From: Chlorocebus sabaeus
Lineage: Eukaryota; Chordata; Mammalia; Primates; Cercopithecidae
DNA length: 64,000 nt
Assembly: GCF_047675955.1 (NCBI RefSeq)
Contig: NW_027328081.1
Location: forward strand, 558,001-622,000
Direction: 5' to 3'
Of this stretch, positions 37,127 through 48,644 are shown piece by piece; position 1 is the first letter of the stretch, and every line of letters starts with the position of its first letter. Made by a program: the position numbers and the translations under genes. The notes under the pieces are model-generated. The model did not search any database, had not been told where the DNA came from, and worked only from the letters and a program-made list of their open reading frames with translations.

Positions 37127-38674
37127 ATGAATTAACAGAACACAGAGCAGTTTCTCAGAAAGCTTCTTTCCAGTTTTGAAAGGAAGATATTTCCTTTTTC
37201 ACCATAGCCCTCTATGGGCTTCCAAATATCCCTTTGCCAATTCCACAAGAACAGCCTTAGCGAAAGACTTCTTGAAGGGAAAGATGTAACTCTGTGAGAT
37301 GAATTAACAGAACACAAAGCAGTTTCTCAGAAAGCTTCTTTCCAGTTTTGAACGGAAGATATTTCCTTTTTCACCATAGCCCTCTATGGGCTTCGAAATA
37401 TCCCTTTGCCAATTCCAAAAGAACAGCCTTATCGAAAGGCTTCTTGAAGGGAAAGATGTAACTCTGTCAGATGAATTAACAGAACAGAGAGCAGTTTCTC
37501 AGAAAGATTCTTTCCAGTTTTGAACGGAAGATATTTCCTTTTTCACCATAGCCCTCTATGGGCTTCCAAATATTAGTATGCCAATTCCACAAGAACAGCC
37601 TTAGCGAAAGGCATCTTGAAGGGAAAGACGTAACTCTGTGAGATGAATTAACAGAACACAGAGCAGTTTCTCAGAAAGCTGCTTTCCAGTTTTGAACGGA
37701 AGATATTACCTTTTTCACCATAGCCCTCTATGGGCTTCCAAATATCCCTTTGCCAATTCCACAAAAACAGCCTTAGCGAAAGGCTTCTTGAAGGGAAAGT
37801 TGTAACTCTGTGAGATGAATTAACAGAACACAGAGAAGTTTCTCAGAAAGCTGCTTTCCAGTTTTGAACGGAAGATATTTCCTTTTTCACCATAGCCCTC
37901 TATGGGCTTCCAAATATCCCTTTGCCAATTCCACAAGAATAGCCTTAGCGAAAGGCTTCTTGAAGGGAAAGATGTAACTCTGTGAGATGAATTAACAGAA
38001 CACAGAGCAGTTTCTCAGAAAGCTTCTTTCCAGTTTTGAACGGAAGATATTTCCTTTTTCACCATAGCCCTCTATGGGCTTCCAAATATCCCTTTGCCAA
38101 TTCCACAAGAACAGCCTTAGCGAAAGGCTTCTTGAAGGGAAAGATGTAACTCTGTGAGATGAATTAACAGAACACAGAGCAGTTTCTCAGAAAGCTTCTT
38201 TCAAGTTTTGAACGGAAGATATTTCCTTTTTCACAATAGCCCTCTATGGGCTTCCAAATATCCCTTTGCCAATTCCACAAGAACAGCCTTAGCGAAAGAC
38301 GTCTTGAAGGGAAAGATGTAACTCTGTGAGATGAATTAACAGAACACAGAGCAGTTTCTCAGAAAGCTTCTTTCCAGTTTTGAACGGAAGATATTTCCTT
38401 TTTCACCATAGCCCTCTATGGGCTTCCAAATATCCCTTTGCCAATTCCACAAGAACAGCCTTAGCGAAAGGCTTCTTGAAGGGATAGACGTAACTCTGTG
38501 AGGTGAATTAACAGAACACAGAGCAGTTTCTCAGAAAGCTTCTTTCCAGTTTTGAACGGAAGATATTTCCTTTTTCACCATAGCCCTCTATGGGCTTCCA
38601 AATATCCCTTTGCCAATTCCACAAGAATAGCCTTAGCGAAAGGCTTCTTGAAGGGAAAGATGTAACTCTGTGAG
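37127..38674. repeat. m1-m8 run resembling the 5.3-9.6 kb cycle
   Basis: Order m1 (37127: TTGAAAGG), m2 (37299), m3 (37471: ATTAGTATGCC), m4 (37643: GATATTACC), m5 (37815: GAGAAGTTTCTC, GAATAGCC), plain (37987), m6 (38159: CACAATAGCCC), m7 (38331), m8 (38503: GAATAGCC). GAGAAGTTTCTC in m5 and CACAATAGCCC in m6 are shared with 6013 and 6357, linking two places 31 kb apart. m8 is followed directly by n2 at 38,675, so the boundary between the two series is sharp. Confidence 0.85.
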
Positions 38675-40222
38675 ATGAATTAACAGAACACAGAGCAGTT
38701 TCTCAGAAAGCTTCTTTCCAGTTTTGAACGGAAGATATTTCCTTTTTCACCATGGCCCTCTATGGGCTTCCAAATATCCCTTTGCCAATTGCACAAGAAC
38801 AGCCTTAGCGAAAGAGTTCTTGAAGGGAAAGATGTAACTCTGTGAGATGAATTAACAGAACACAGAGCAGTTTCTCAGAAAGCTTCTTTCCATTTTTGAA
38901 CGGAAGATATTTCCTTTTTCACCATTGCCCTCTATGGGCTTCTAAATATCCCTTTTCCAATTCCACAAGAACAGCCTTAGCGAAAGGCTTCTTGAAGGGA
39001 AAGATGTAACTCTGTGAGATGAATTAACAGAACACAGAGCAGTTTCTCAGAAAGCTTCTTTCCAGTTTTAAACGGAAGATATTTCCTTTTTCACCATAGC
39101 CCTCTAAGGGCTTCCAAATATCCCTTTGCCAATTAAACAAGAACAGCCTTAGCGAAAGGCTTCTTGAAGGAAAAGTTGTAACTCTGTGAGATGAATTAAC
39201 AGAACACAGAGCAGTTTCTCAGAAAGCTTCTTTGCAGTTTTGAACGGAAGATATTTCCTTTCTCACCATAGCCCTCTATGGGCTTCCAAATATCCCTTTG
39301 CCAATTAAACAAGAACAGCCTTAGCGAAAGGCTTCTTGAAGGGAAAGATGTATCTCTGTGAGATGAATGAACAGAACACAGAGCAGTTTCTCAGAAAGCT
39401 TCTTTCCACTTTTGAACGGAAGATATTTCCTTTTTCACCATAGCCCTCTATGGGCTTCCAAATATCCCTTTGCCAATTCCACAAGAACAGCCTTAGCGAA
39501 AGGCTTCTTGAAGGGAAAGATGTAACTCTGTGAGATGAATTAACAGAACACAGAGCAGTTTCTCAGAAAGCTTCTTTCCAGTTTTGAACGGAAGATATTT
39601 CCTTTTTCACCACAGCACTCTATGGGCTTCCAAATATCCCTTTGACAATTCCACAAGAACAGCCTTAGCGAAAGGCTTCTTGAAGGGAAAGATGTAACTC
39701 TGTGAGATGAATTAACAGAACACAGAGCAGTTTCTCAGAAAGCTTCTTTCCAGTTTTGAACGGAAGATATTTCCTTTTTCACCATAGCCCTCTATGGGCT
39801 TCCAAATATCCCTTTGCCAATTCCTCAAGAACAGCCTTAGCGAAAGGCTTCTTGAAGGGAAAGATGTAACTCTGTGAGATGAATTAACAGAACACAGAGC
39901 AGTTACTCAGAAAGCTTCTTTCCAGTTTTGAACGGAAGATATTTCCTTTTTCACCATAGCCCTCTATGGGCTTCCAAATATCCCTTTGCCAATTCCACAA
40001 GAACAGCCTTAGCGAAAGGCTTCTTGAAGGGAAAGATGTAACTCTGTGAGATGAAACAACAGAACACAGAGCAGTTTCTCAGAAAACTTCTTTCCAGTTT
40101 TGAACGGAAGATATTTCCTTTTTCACCATAGCCCTCTAAGGGCTTCCAAATATCCCTTTACCAATTCCACAAGAACAGCCTTAGCGAAAGGCTTCTTGAA
40201 GGGAAAGATGTAACTCTGTGAG
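38675..40222. repeat. n-series 9-mer, 1,548 bp, first of two turns (n2-n9, n1)
   Basis: Order n2 (38675: CCATGGCCC, AATTGCAC, GAGTTC), n3 (38847: CCATTTTTG), n4 (39019: TTTAAACGG, CTAAGGG, but AATTAAAC at the right, so an n4/n5-like mixture), n5 (39191), n6 (39363), n7 (39535: CACAGCACTC, TTTGACAATT), n8 (39707), n9 (39879: GTTACTCAG), n1 (40051: ATGAAACAAC, CTAAGGG). CCATGG recurs exactly 1,548 bp downstream. Confidence 0.87.
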
Positions 40223-41082
40223 ATGAATTAACAGAACACAGAGCAGTTTCTCAGAAAGCTTCTTTCCAGTTTTGAACGGAAGATATTTCCTTTTTCACCA
40301 TGGCCCTCTATGGGCTTCCAAATATCCCTTTGCCAATTGCACAAGAACAGCCTTAGCGAAAGACTTCTTGAAGGGAAAGATGTAACTCTGTGAGATGAAT
40401 TAACAGAACACAGAGCAGTTTCTCAGAAAGCTTCTTTCCATTTTTGAACGGAAGATATTTAGTTTTTCACCATTGCCCTCTATGGGCTTCTAAATATCCC
40501 TTTTCCAATTCCACAAGAACAGCCTTAGCGAAAGGCTTCTTGAAGGGAAAGATGTAACTCTGTGAGATGAATTAACAGAACACAGAGCAGTTTCTCAGAA
40601 AGCTTCTTTCCAGTTTTAAACGGAAGATATTTCCTTTTTCACCATAGCCCTCTAAGGGCTTCCAAATATCCCTTTGCCAATTCCACAAGAACAGCCTTAG
40701 CGAAAGGCTTCTTGAAGGAAAAGATGTAACTCTGTGAAATGAATTAACAGAACACAGAGCAGTTTCTCAGAAAGCTTCTTTGCAGTTTTGAACGGAAGAT
40801 ATTTCCTTTCTCACCATAGCCCTCTATGGGCTTCCAAATATCCCTTTGCCAATTAAACAAGAACAGCCTTAGCGAAAGGCTTCTTGAAGGGAAAGATGTA
40901 ACTCTGTGAGATGAATGAACAGAACACAGAGCAGTTTCTCAGAAAGCTTCTTTCCAGTTTTGAACGGAAGATATTTCCTTTTTCACCATAGCCCTCTATG
41001 GGCTTCCAAATATCCCTTTGCCAATTCCCCAAGAACAGCCTTAGCGAAAGGCTTCTTGAAGGGAAAGATGTAACTCTGTGAG
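40223..41082. repeat. n-series second turn, truncated (n2-n6)
   Basis: Order n2 (40223), n3 (40395: GATATTTAGTTTTTC private), n4 (40567: here with ordinary CCACAAGAAC), n5 (40739: TTTGCAG, AATTAAAC) and n6 (40911: ATGAATGAAC, CCCCAAG). The series then stops; n7-n9 markers do not follow, and irregular units take over at 41,083. Confidence 0.85.
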
Positions 41083-43488
41083 ATGAATTAACAGAACACA
41101 GAGCAGTTTCTCAGAAAGCTTCTTTACAGTTTTGAACGGAAGATATTTCCTTTTTCACCATAGCCCTCTATGGGCTTCCAAATATCCCTTTGCCAATTCC
41201 CCAAGAACAGCCTTAGCGAAAGGCTTCTTGAAGGGAAAGATGTAACTCTGTGAGATGAATTAACAGAACACAGAGCAGTTTCTCAGAAAGCTTCTTTCCA
41301 GTTTTGAAGGGAAGATATTTCCTTTTTCACCATAGCCCTCTATGGGCTTCCAAATATCCCTTTGCCAATTCCACAAGAACAGCCTTAGCGAAAGGCTTCT
41401 TGAAGGGAAAGATGTAACTCTGTGAGATGAATTAACAGAACACAGTGCAGTTTCTTAGAAAGCTTCTTTCCAGTTATGAACGGAAGATATTTCCTTTTTC
41501 ACCATAGCCCTCTATGGGCTTCCAAATATCCCTTTGCCAATTCCACAAGAACAGCCTTAGCGAAAGACTTCTTGAAGGGAAACATGTAACTCTGTGAGAT
41601 GAATTAACAGAACACAGAGCAGTTTCTCAGAAAGCTTCTTTCCTGTTTTGAACGGAAGATATTTCCTTTTTCACCATAGCCCTCTATGGTCTTCCAAATA
41701 TCCCTTTGCCAATTCCACAAGAACAGCCTTAGCGAAAGGCTTCTTGAAGGGAAAGATGTAACTCTGTGAGATGAATTAACAGAACACAGAACAGTTTCTC
41801 AGAAATCTTCTTTCCAGTTTTGAACGGAAGATATTTCCTTTTTCACCATAGTCCTCAATGGGCTTCCAATTATCCCTTTGCCAATTCCACAAGAACAGCT
41901 TTAGCGAAAGGCTTCTTGAAGGAAAAGATGTAACTCGGTGAGATGAATTAACAGAACACAGAGCAGTTTCTCAGAAAGCTTCTTTCCAGTTTTGAACGGA
42001 AGATATTTCCTTTTTCACCATAGCCCTCTATGGGCTCCAAATATCTCTTTGCCAATTCCCCAAGAACAGCCTTAGCGAAAGGCTTCTTGAAGGGAAAGAT
42101 GTAACTCTGTGAGATGAATTAACAGAACACAAAGCAGTTTCTCAGAAAGTTCTTTCCAGTTTTGAACGGAATTTATTTCGTTTTTCACCATAGCCCTCTA
42201 TGGTCTTCCAAATATCCTTTTGCCAATTCCACAAGAACAGCCTTAGCGAAAGGCTTCTTGAAAGGAAAGATGTAACTCTGTGAGATGAATTAACAGAACA
42301 CAGACCAGTTTCTCAGAAAGCTTCTTTCCAGTTTTGAACGGAAGATATTTCCTTTTTCACCACAGCCCTCTATGGGCTTCCAAATATCCCTTTGCCAATT
42401 CCACAAGAACAGTCTTAGCGAAAGGCTTCTTGAAGGGAAAGATGTAACTCTGTGAGATGAATTAACAGAACACAGAGCAGTTTCTCAGAAAGCTTCTTTC
42501 CAGTTTTGAACGGAAGATATTTCCTTTTTCACCATAGCCCTCTATGGGCTTCCAAATATCCCTTTGCCAATTCCACAAGAACAGCCTTATCGAAAGGCTT
42601 CTTGAAGGGAAACATGTAACTCTGTGAGATGAATTAGCAGAACAGAGAGCAGTTTCTCAGAAAGTTTCTTTCCAGTTTTGAACGGAAGATATTTCCTTTT
42701 TCAAAATAGCCCTCTATGGGCTTCCAAATATTACTTTGTCAATTCCACAAGAACAGCCTTAGCGAAAGGCATCTTGAAGGGAAAGATGTAACTCTGTGAG
42801 ATGAATTAACAGAACACAGAGCAGTTTCTCAGAAAGCTGCTTTCCAGTTTTGAACGGAAGATATTTCCTTTTTCACCATAGCCCTCTATGGGCTTCCAAA
42901 TATCCCTTTGCCAATTCCACAAGAACAGACTTAGCGAAAGGCTTCTTGAAGGGAAAGATGTAACTCTGTGAGATGAATTAACAGAACACAGAGCAGTTTC
43001 TCAGAAAGCTTCTTTCCAGTTTTGAACGGAAGATATTTCCTTTTTCACCATAGCCCTCTATGGGCTTCCAAATATCCCTTTGCCAATTCCACAAGAACAG
43101 CCTTAGCGAAAGGCTTCTTGAAGGGAAAGATGTAACTCTGTGAGATGAATTAACAGAACACAGAGCAGTTTCTCAGAAAGCTTCTTTCCAGTTTTGAACG
43201 GAAGATATTTCCTTTTTCACCATGGCCCTCTATGGGCTTCCAAATATCCCTTTGCCAATTGCACAAGAAGAGCCTTAGCGAAAGACTTCTTGAAGGGAAA
43301 GATGTAACTCTGTGAGATGAATTAACAGAACACAGAGCAGTTTCTCAGAAAGCTTCTTTCCAGTTTTGAACGGAAGATATTTCCTTTTTCACCATGACCC
43401 TCTATGGGCTTCCAAATATCCCTTTGCCAATTCCACAAGAACAGCCTTAGCGAAAGGCTTCTTGAAGGGAAAGACGTAACTCTGTGAG
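41083..43488. repeat. Irregular, more diverged monomers; no clear higher-order unit
   Basis: Units carry scattered private changes: 41083 (TTTACAG, CCCCAAG), 41255 (GAAGGGAAG), 41427 (AGTGCAG, TTCTTAG, GTTATG), 41599 (TCCTGTTTTG), 41771 (CATAGTCCTCAATGG), 41943 (171 bp: GGGCTCC), 42114 (171 bp: AAAGTTCTTTCC, GAATTTATTTCG), 42285 (CACAGACC, CACAGCCC), 42457 (TTATCG), 42629 (ATGAATTAGC, AAAGTTTC, TCAAAATAG, ATTACTTTG), 42801 (AAAGCTGC), 42973 (plain), 43145 (n2-like: CCATGG, AATTGCAC, AAGAAGAGCC), 43317 (CATGACCC). No gene is visible. Confidence 0.8.
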
Positions 43489-46237
43489 ATGAATTAACAG
43501 AACACAGAGCAGTTTCTCAGAAAGCTTCTTTCCAGTTTTGAACGGAAGATATTTCCTTTTTCACCATAGCCCTCTATGGGCTTCCAAATATCCCTTTGCC
43601 AATTCCACAAGAACAGCCTTAGCGAAAGGCTTCTTGAAGGGAAAGATGTAACTCTGTGAGATGAATTAACAGAACACAGAGCAGTTTCTCAGAAAGCTTC
43701 TTTCCAGTTTTGAACGGAAGATATTTCCTTTTTCACCATAGCCCTCTATGGGCTTCCAAATATCCCTTTGCCAATTCCACAAGAATAGCCTTAGCGAAAG
43801 GCTTCCTGAAGGGAAAGATGTAACTCTGTGAGATGAATTAACAGAACACAGAGCAGTTTCTCAGAAAGCTTCTTTCCAGTTTTGAACGGAAGATATTTCC
43901 TTTTTCACCATAGCCCTCTATGGGCTTCCAAATATCCCTTTGCCAATTCCACAAGAACAGCCTTAGCGAAAGGCTTCTTGAAGGGAAAGATGTAACTCTG
44001 TGAGATGAATTAACAGAACACAGAGCAGTTTCTCAGAAATCTTCTTTCCAGTTTTGAACGGAAGATATTTCCTTTTTCACCATAGCCCTCTATGGGCTTC
44101 CAAATATCCCTTTGACAATTCCACAAGAACAGCCTTAGCGAAAGGCTTCTTGAAGGGAAAGATGTAACTCTGTGAGATGAATTAACAGAACACAGAGCAG
44201 TTTCTCAGAAAGCTTCTTTCCAGTTTTGAACGGAAGATATTTCCTTTTTCACCATAGCCCTCTATGGGCTTCCAAATATCCCTTTGACAATTCCACAAGA
44301 AAAGCCTTAGCGAAAGGCTTCTTGAAGGGAAAGATGTAACTCTGTGAGATGAATTAACAGAACACAGAGCAGTTTCTCAGAAAGCTTCTTTCCAGTTTTG
44401 AACGGAATATATTTCCTTTTTCACCATAGCCCTCTATGGGCTTCCAAATATCCCTTTGCCAATTCCACAAGAACAGCCTTAGCGAAAGGCTTCTTGAAGG
44501 GAAAGATGTAACTCTGTGAGATGAATTAACAGAACACAGAGCAGTTTCTCAGAAAGCTTCTTTCCAGTTTTGAACGGAAGATATTTCCTTTTTCACCATA
44601 GCCCTCTATGGGCTTCCAAATATCCCTTTGCCAATTCCACAAGAACAGCCTTAGCGAAAGGCTTCTTGAAGGGAAAGATGTAACTCTGTGAGATGAATTA
44701 ACAGAACACAGAGCAGTTTCTCAGAAAGCCTCTTTCCAGTTTTGAACGGAAGATATTTCCTTTTTCACCATAGCCCTCTATGGGCTTCCAAATATCCCTT
44801 TGCCAATTCCACAAGAACAGACTTAGCGAAAGGCTTCTTGAAGGGAAAGATGTAACTCTGTGAGATGAATTAACAGAACACAGAGCAGTTTCTCAGAAAC
44901 TTCTTTCCAGTTTTGAACGGAAGATATTTCCTTTTTCACCATAGCCCTCTATGGGCTTCCAAATATCCCTTTGCCAATTCCACAAGAACAGCCTTAGCGA
45001 AAGGCTTCTTGAAGGGAAAGGTGTAACTCTGTGAGATGAATTAACAGAACACAGAGCAGTTTCTCAGAAAGCCTCTTTCCAGTTTTGAACGGAAGATATT
45101 TCCTTTTTCACCGTAGCCCTCTATGGGCTTCCAAATATCCCTTTGCCAATTCCACAAGAACAGCCTTAGCGAAAGGCTTCTTGAAGGGAAAGATGTAACT
45201 CTGTGAGATGAATTAACAGAACACAGAGCAGTTTCTCAGAAAGCTTCTTTCCAGTTTGAACGGAAGATATTTCCATTTTCACCATAGCCCTCTATGGGCT
45301 TCCAAATATCCCTTTGCCAATTCCCCAAGAACAGCCTTAGCGAAAGGCTTCTTGATAGGAAAGACGTAACTCTGTGAGATGAATTAACAGAACACAGAAC
45401 AGTTTCTCAGAAAGCTTCTTTCCAGTTTTGTACGGAAAATAATTCCTTTTTCACCATAGCCCTGTATGGGCTTCCAAATATCACTTTGCCAATTCCACAA
45501 GAACAGCCTTAGCGAAAGACTTCTTGAAGGGAAAGATGTAACTCTGTGAGATGAATTAACAGAACAAAGAGCAGTTTCTCAGAAAGCTTCTTTCCAGTTT
45601 TGAACGGAAGATATTTCCTTTTTCACCATAGCCCTCTATGGGCTTCCCAATATCCCTTTGCCAATTCCACAAGAACAGCCTTAGCGAAAGACTTCTTGAA
45701 GGGAAAGATGTAACTCTGTGAGATGAATTAACAGAACACAAAGCAGTTTCTCAGAAAGTTCTTTCCAGTTTTGAACGGAATTTATTTCGTTTTTCACCAT
45801 AGCCCTCTATGGGCTTCCAAATATCCCTTTGCCAATTCCACAAGAACAGCCTTAGCGAAAGGCTTCTTGAAAGGAAAGATGTAACTCTGTGAGATGAATT
45901 AACAGAACACACAGCAGTTTCTCAGAAAGCTTCTTTCCAGTTTTGAACGGAAGATATTTCCTTTTTCACCATAGCCCTCTATGGGCTTCCAAATATCCCT
46001 TTGCCAATTCCACAAGAACAGCCTTAGCGAAAGGCATCTTGAAGGGAAAGATGTAACTCTGTGAGATGAATTAACAGAACACAGACCAGTTTCTCAGAAA
46101 GCTTCTTTCCAGTTTTGAACGGAAGATATTTCCTTTTTCACCATAGCCCTCTATGGGCTTCTAAATATAACTTTTCCAATTCCAAAAGAACAGCCTTAGC
46201 GAAAGGCTTCTGGAAGGGAAAGATGTAACTCTGTGAG
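43489..46237. repeat. 16-monomer block, first copy of a ~5.0-kb-offset duplication
   Basis: Units include 43661 (GAATAGCC, GGCTTCCTGAAG), 44005 and 44177 (TTTGACAATT), 44349 (GGAATATATT), 44693 (AAAGCCTC, AGACTTAG), a shortened unit near 44865 (CAGAAACTTC), 45036 (CACCGTAG), 45208 (171 bp: TTCCATTTTC), the trio 45379 (TTTTGTACGG, AAATAATTCC), 45551 (CTTCCCAAT) and 45723 (171 bp: TTTATTTCG), then 45894 (GGCATC) and 46066 (CTTCTAAAT, AACTTTTCC). Most markers recur 4,983 bp downstream at 48,645-51,220. Upstream of a lost unit the offset is 5,156 bp, so the second copy is one monomer shorter. Confidence 0.83.
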
Positions 46238-48644
46238 ATGAATTAACAGAACACAGAGCAGTTTCTCAGAAAGCTTCTTTCCAGTTTTGAACGGAAGATA
46301 TTTCCTTTTTCACCACCGCACTCTATGGGCTTCCAAATATCCCTTTGCCAATTCCACAAGAACAGCATTAGCGAAAGGCTTCTTGAAGGGAAAGATGTAA
46401 CTCTGTGAGATGAATTAACAGAACACAGAGCAGTTTCTCAGAAAGCCTCTTTCCAGTTTTGAACGGAAGATATTTCCTTTTTCACCATAGCCCTCTATGG
46501 GCTTCCAAATATCCCTTTGCCAATTCCACAAGAACAGTCTTTGCGAAAGGCTTCTTGAAGGGAAAGATGTAACTCTGTGAGATGAATTAACAGAACACAG
46601 AGCAGTTTCTCAGAAAGCTTCTTTCCAGTTTTGAACGGAAGATATTTCCTTTTTCACCATAGCCCTCTATGGGCTTCCAAATATCCCTTTGCCAATTCCA
46701 CAAGAACAGCCTTAGCGAAAGGATTCTTGAAGGGAAAGATGTAACTCTGTGAGATGAATTAACAGAACACAGAGCAGTTTCTCAGAAGGCTTCTTTCCAG
46801 TTTTGAACGGAAGATATTTCCTTTTTCAAAATAGCCCTCTACGGGCTTCCAAATATCCCTTTGCGAATTCCACAAGAACAGCCTTAGCGAAAGGCTTCTT
46901 GAAGGGAAAGATGTAACTCTGTGACATGAATTAACAGAACACAGAGCAGTTTCTCAGAAAGTTTCTTTCCAGTTTGAACGGAAGATATTTCCTTTTTCAC
47001 CATAGCCCTCTGTGGGCTTCCATATATCCTTTTGCCAATTCCCCAAGAACAGCCTTAGCGAAAGGCTTCTTGAAAGGAAAGACGTAACTCTGTGAGATGA
47101 ATTAACAGAACACAGAGCAGTTTCTCAGAAAGCTTCTTTCCAGTTTTGTACGGAAGATATTTCCTTTTTCACCATAGCCCCCTTTGGGCTGCCAAATATC
47201 CCTTTGCCAATTCCAGAAGAACAGCCTTAGCGAAAGGCTTCTTGAAGGGAAAGATGTAACTCTGTGAGATGAATTAACAGAACATAGAACAGTTTCTCAG
47301 AAAGCTACTTTTCAGTTTTGAACGGAACATATTTCCTTTTTCACCATAGCCCTCTATGGGCTTCCAAATATCCCTTTGCCAATTCCACAAGAACAGCCTT
47401 AGCGAAAGGCTTCTTGAAGGGAAAGATGTAACTCTGTGAGATGAATTAACAGAACATAGAACAGTTTCTCAGAAAGCTTCTTTCCAGTTTTGAAAGGAAG
47501 ATATTTCCTTTTTCACCATTGCCCTCTATGGGTTTCCAAATATCCCTTTGCCAATTCCACAAGAACAGCCTTAGCGAAAGGCTTCTTGAAGGGAAGGATG
47601 TAACTCTGTGAGATGAATTAACAGAACATAGAACAGTTTCTCAGAAAGCTTCTTTCCAATTTTGAACGGAAGATATTTCCTTTTTCACCATAGCCCTCTA
47701 TGGGCTTCCAAATATCCCATTGCCAATTCCACAAGAACATGCTTAGCGAAAGGCTTCTTGAATGGAAAGATGTAACTCTGTGAGATGAATTAACAGAACA
47801 CAGAGCAGTTTCTCAGAAAGCTGCTTTCCAGTTTTGAACGGAAGATATTTCCTTTTTCAACATAGCCCGCTATGGGCTTCCAAATATCCCTTTGCCAATT
47901 CCACAAGAACAGCCTTAGCGAAAGGCTTCTTGAAGGGAAAGATGTAACTCTGTGAGATGAATTAACAGAACACAGAGCAGTTTCTCAGAAAGCTTCTTTC
48001 CAGTTTTGAACGGAAGATGTTTCCTTTTTCACCATAGCCCTCTATGGGCTTCCAAATATCCCTTTACCAATTCCACAAGAACGGACTTAGCGAAAGGCTT
48101 CTTGAAGGGAAAGATGTAACTCTGTGAGATGAATTAACAGAACACAGAGCAGTTTCTCAGAAAGCTTCTTTCAAGTTTTGAACGGAAGATATTTCCTTTT
48201 TCACCATAGCCCTCTATGGGCTTCCAAATATCCCTTTGCCAATTCCACAAGAACAGCCTTAGCGAAAGACGTCTTGAAGGGAAAGATGTAACTCTGTGAG
48301 ATGAATTAACAGAACACAGAGCAGTTTCTCAGAAAGCTTCTTTCCAGTTTTGAACGGAAGATATTTCCTTTTTCACCATAGCCCTCTATGGGCTTCCAAA
48401 TATCCCTTTGCCAATTCCACAAGAACAGCCTTAGCGAAAGGCTTCTTGAAGGGATAGACGTAACTCTGTGAGGTGAATTAACAGAACACAGAGCAGTTTC
48501 TCAGAAAGCTTCTTTCCAGTTTTGAACGGAAGATATTTCCTTTTTCACCATAGCCCTCTATGGGCTTCCAAATATCCCTTTGCCAATTCCACAGGAACAG
48601 CCTTAGCGAAAGGCTTCTTGAAGGGAAAGACGTAACTCTGTGAG
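46238..48644. repeat. Irregular monomers ending in an m6-m7-m8 trio
   Basis: Units: 46238 (CACCACCGCACTC), 46410, 46582, 46754 (AAGGCTTC, TCAAAATAG, CTACGGG, TTTGCGAATTCC), 46926 (171 bp: CAGTTTGAACGG, CTGTGGG), 47097 (TTTTGTACGG, CCCCCTTTGGG), 47269, 47441 and 47613 (all CATAGAACAG), 47785 (AAAGCTGC, TCAACATAGCCCGC), 47957 (GAAGATGTTTCC), then m6 (48129: TTTCAAG, GACGTC), m7 (48301: GGGATAGACG) and m8 (48473: GTGAATTAAC). The three CATAGAACAG units in a row are a local amplification. No gene is visible. Confidence 0.8.
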
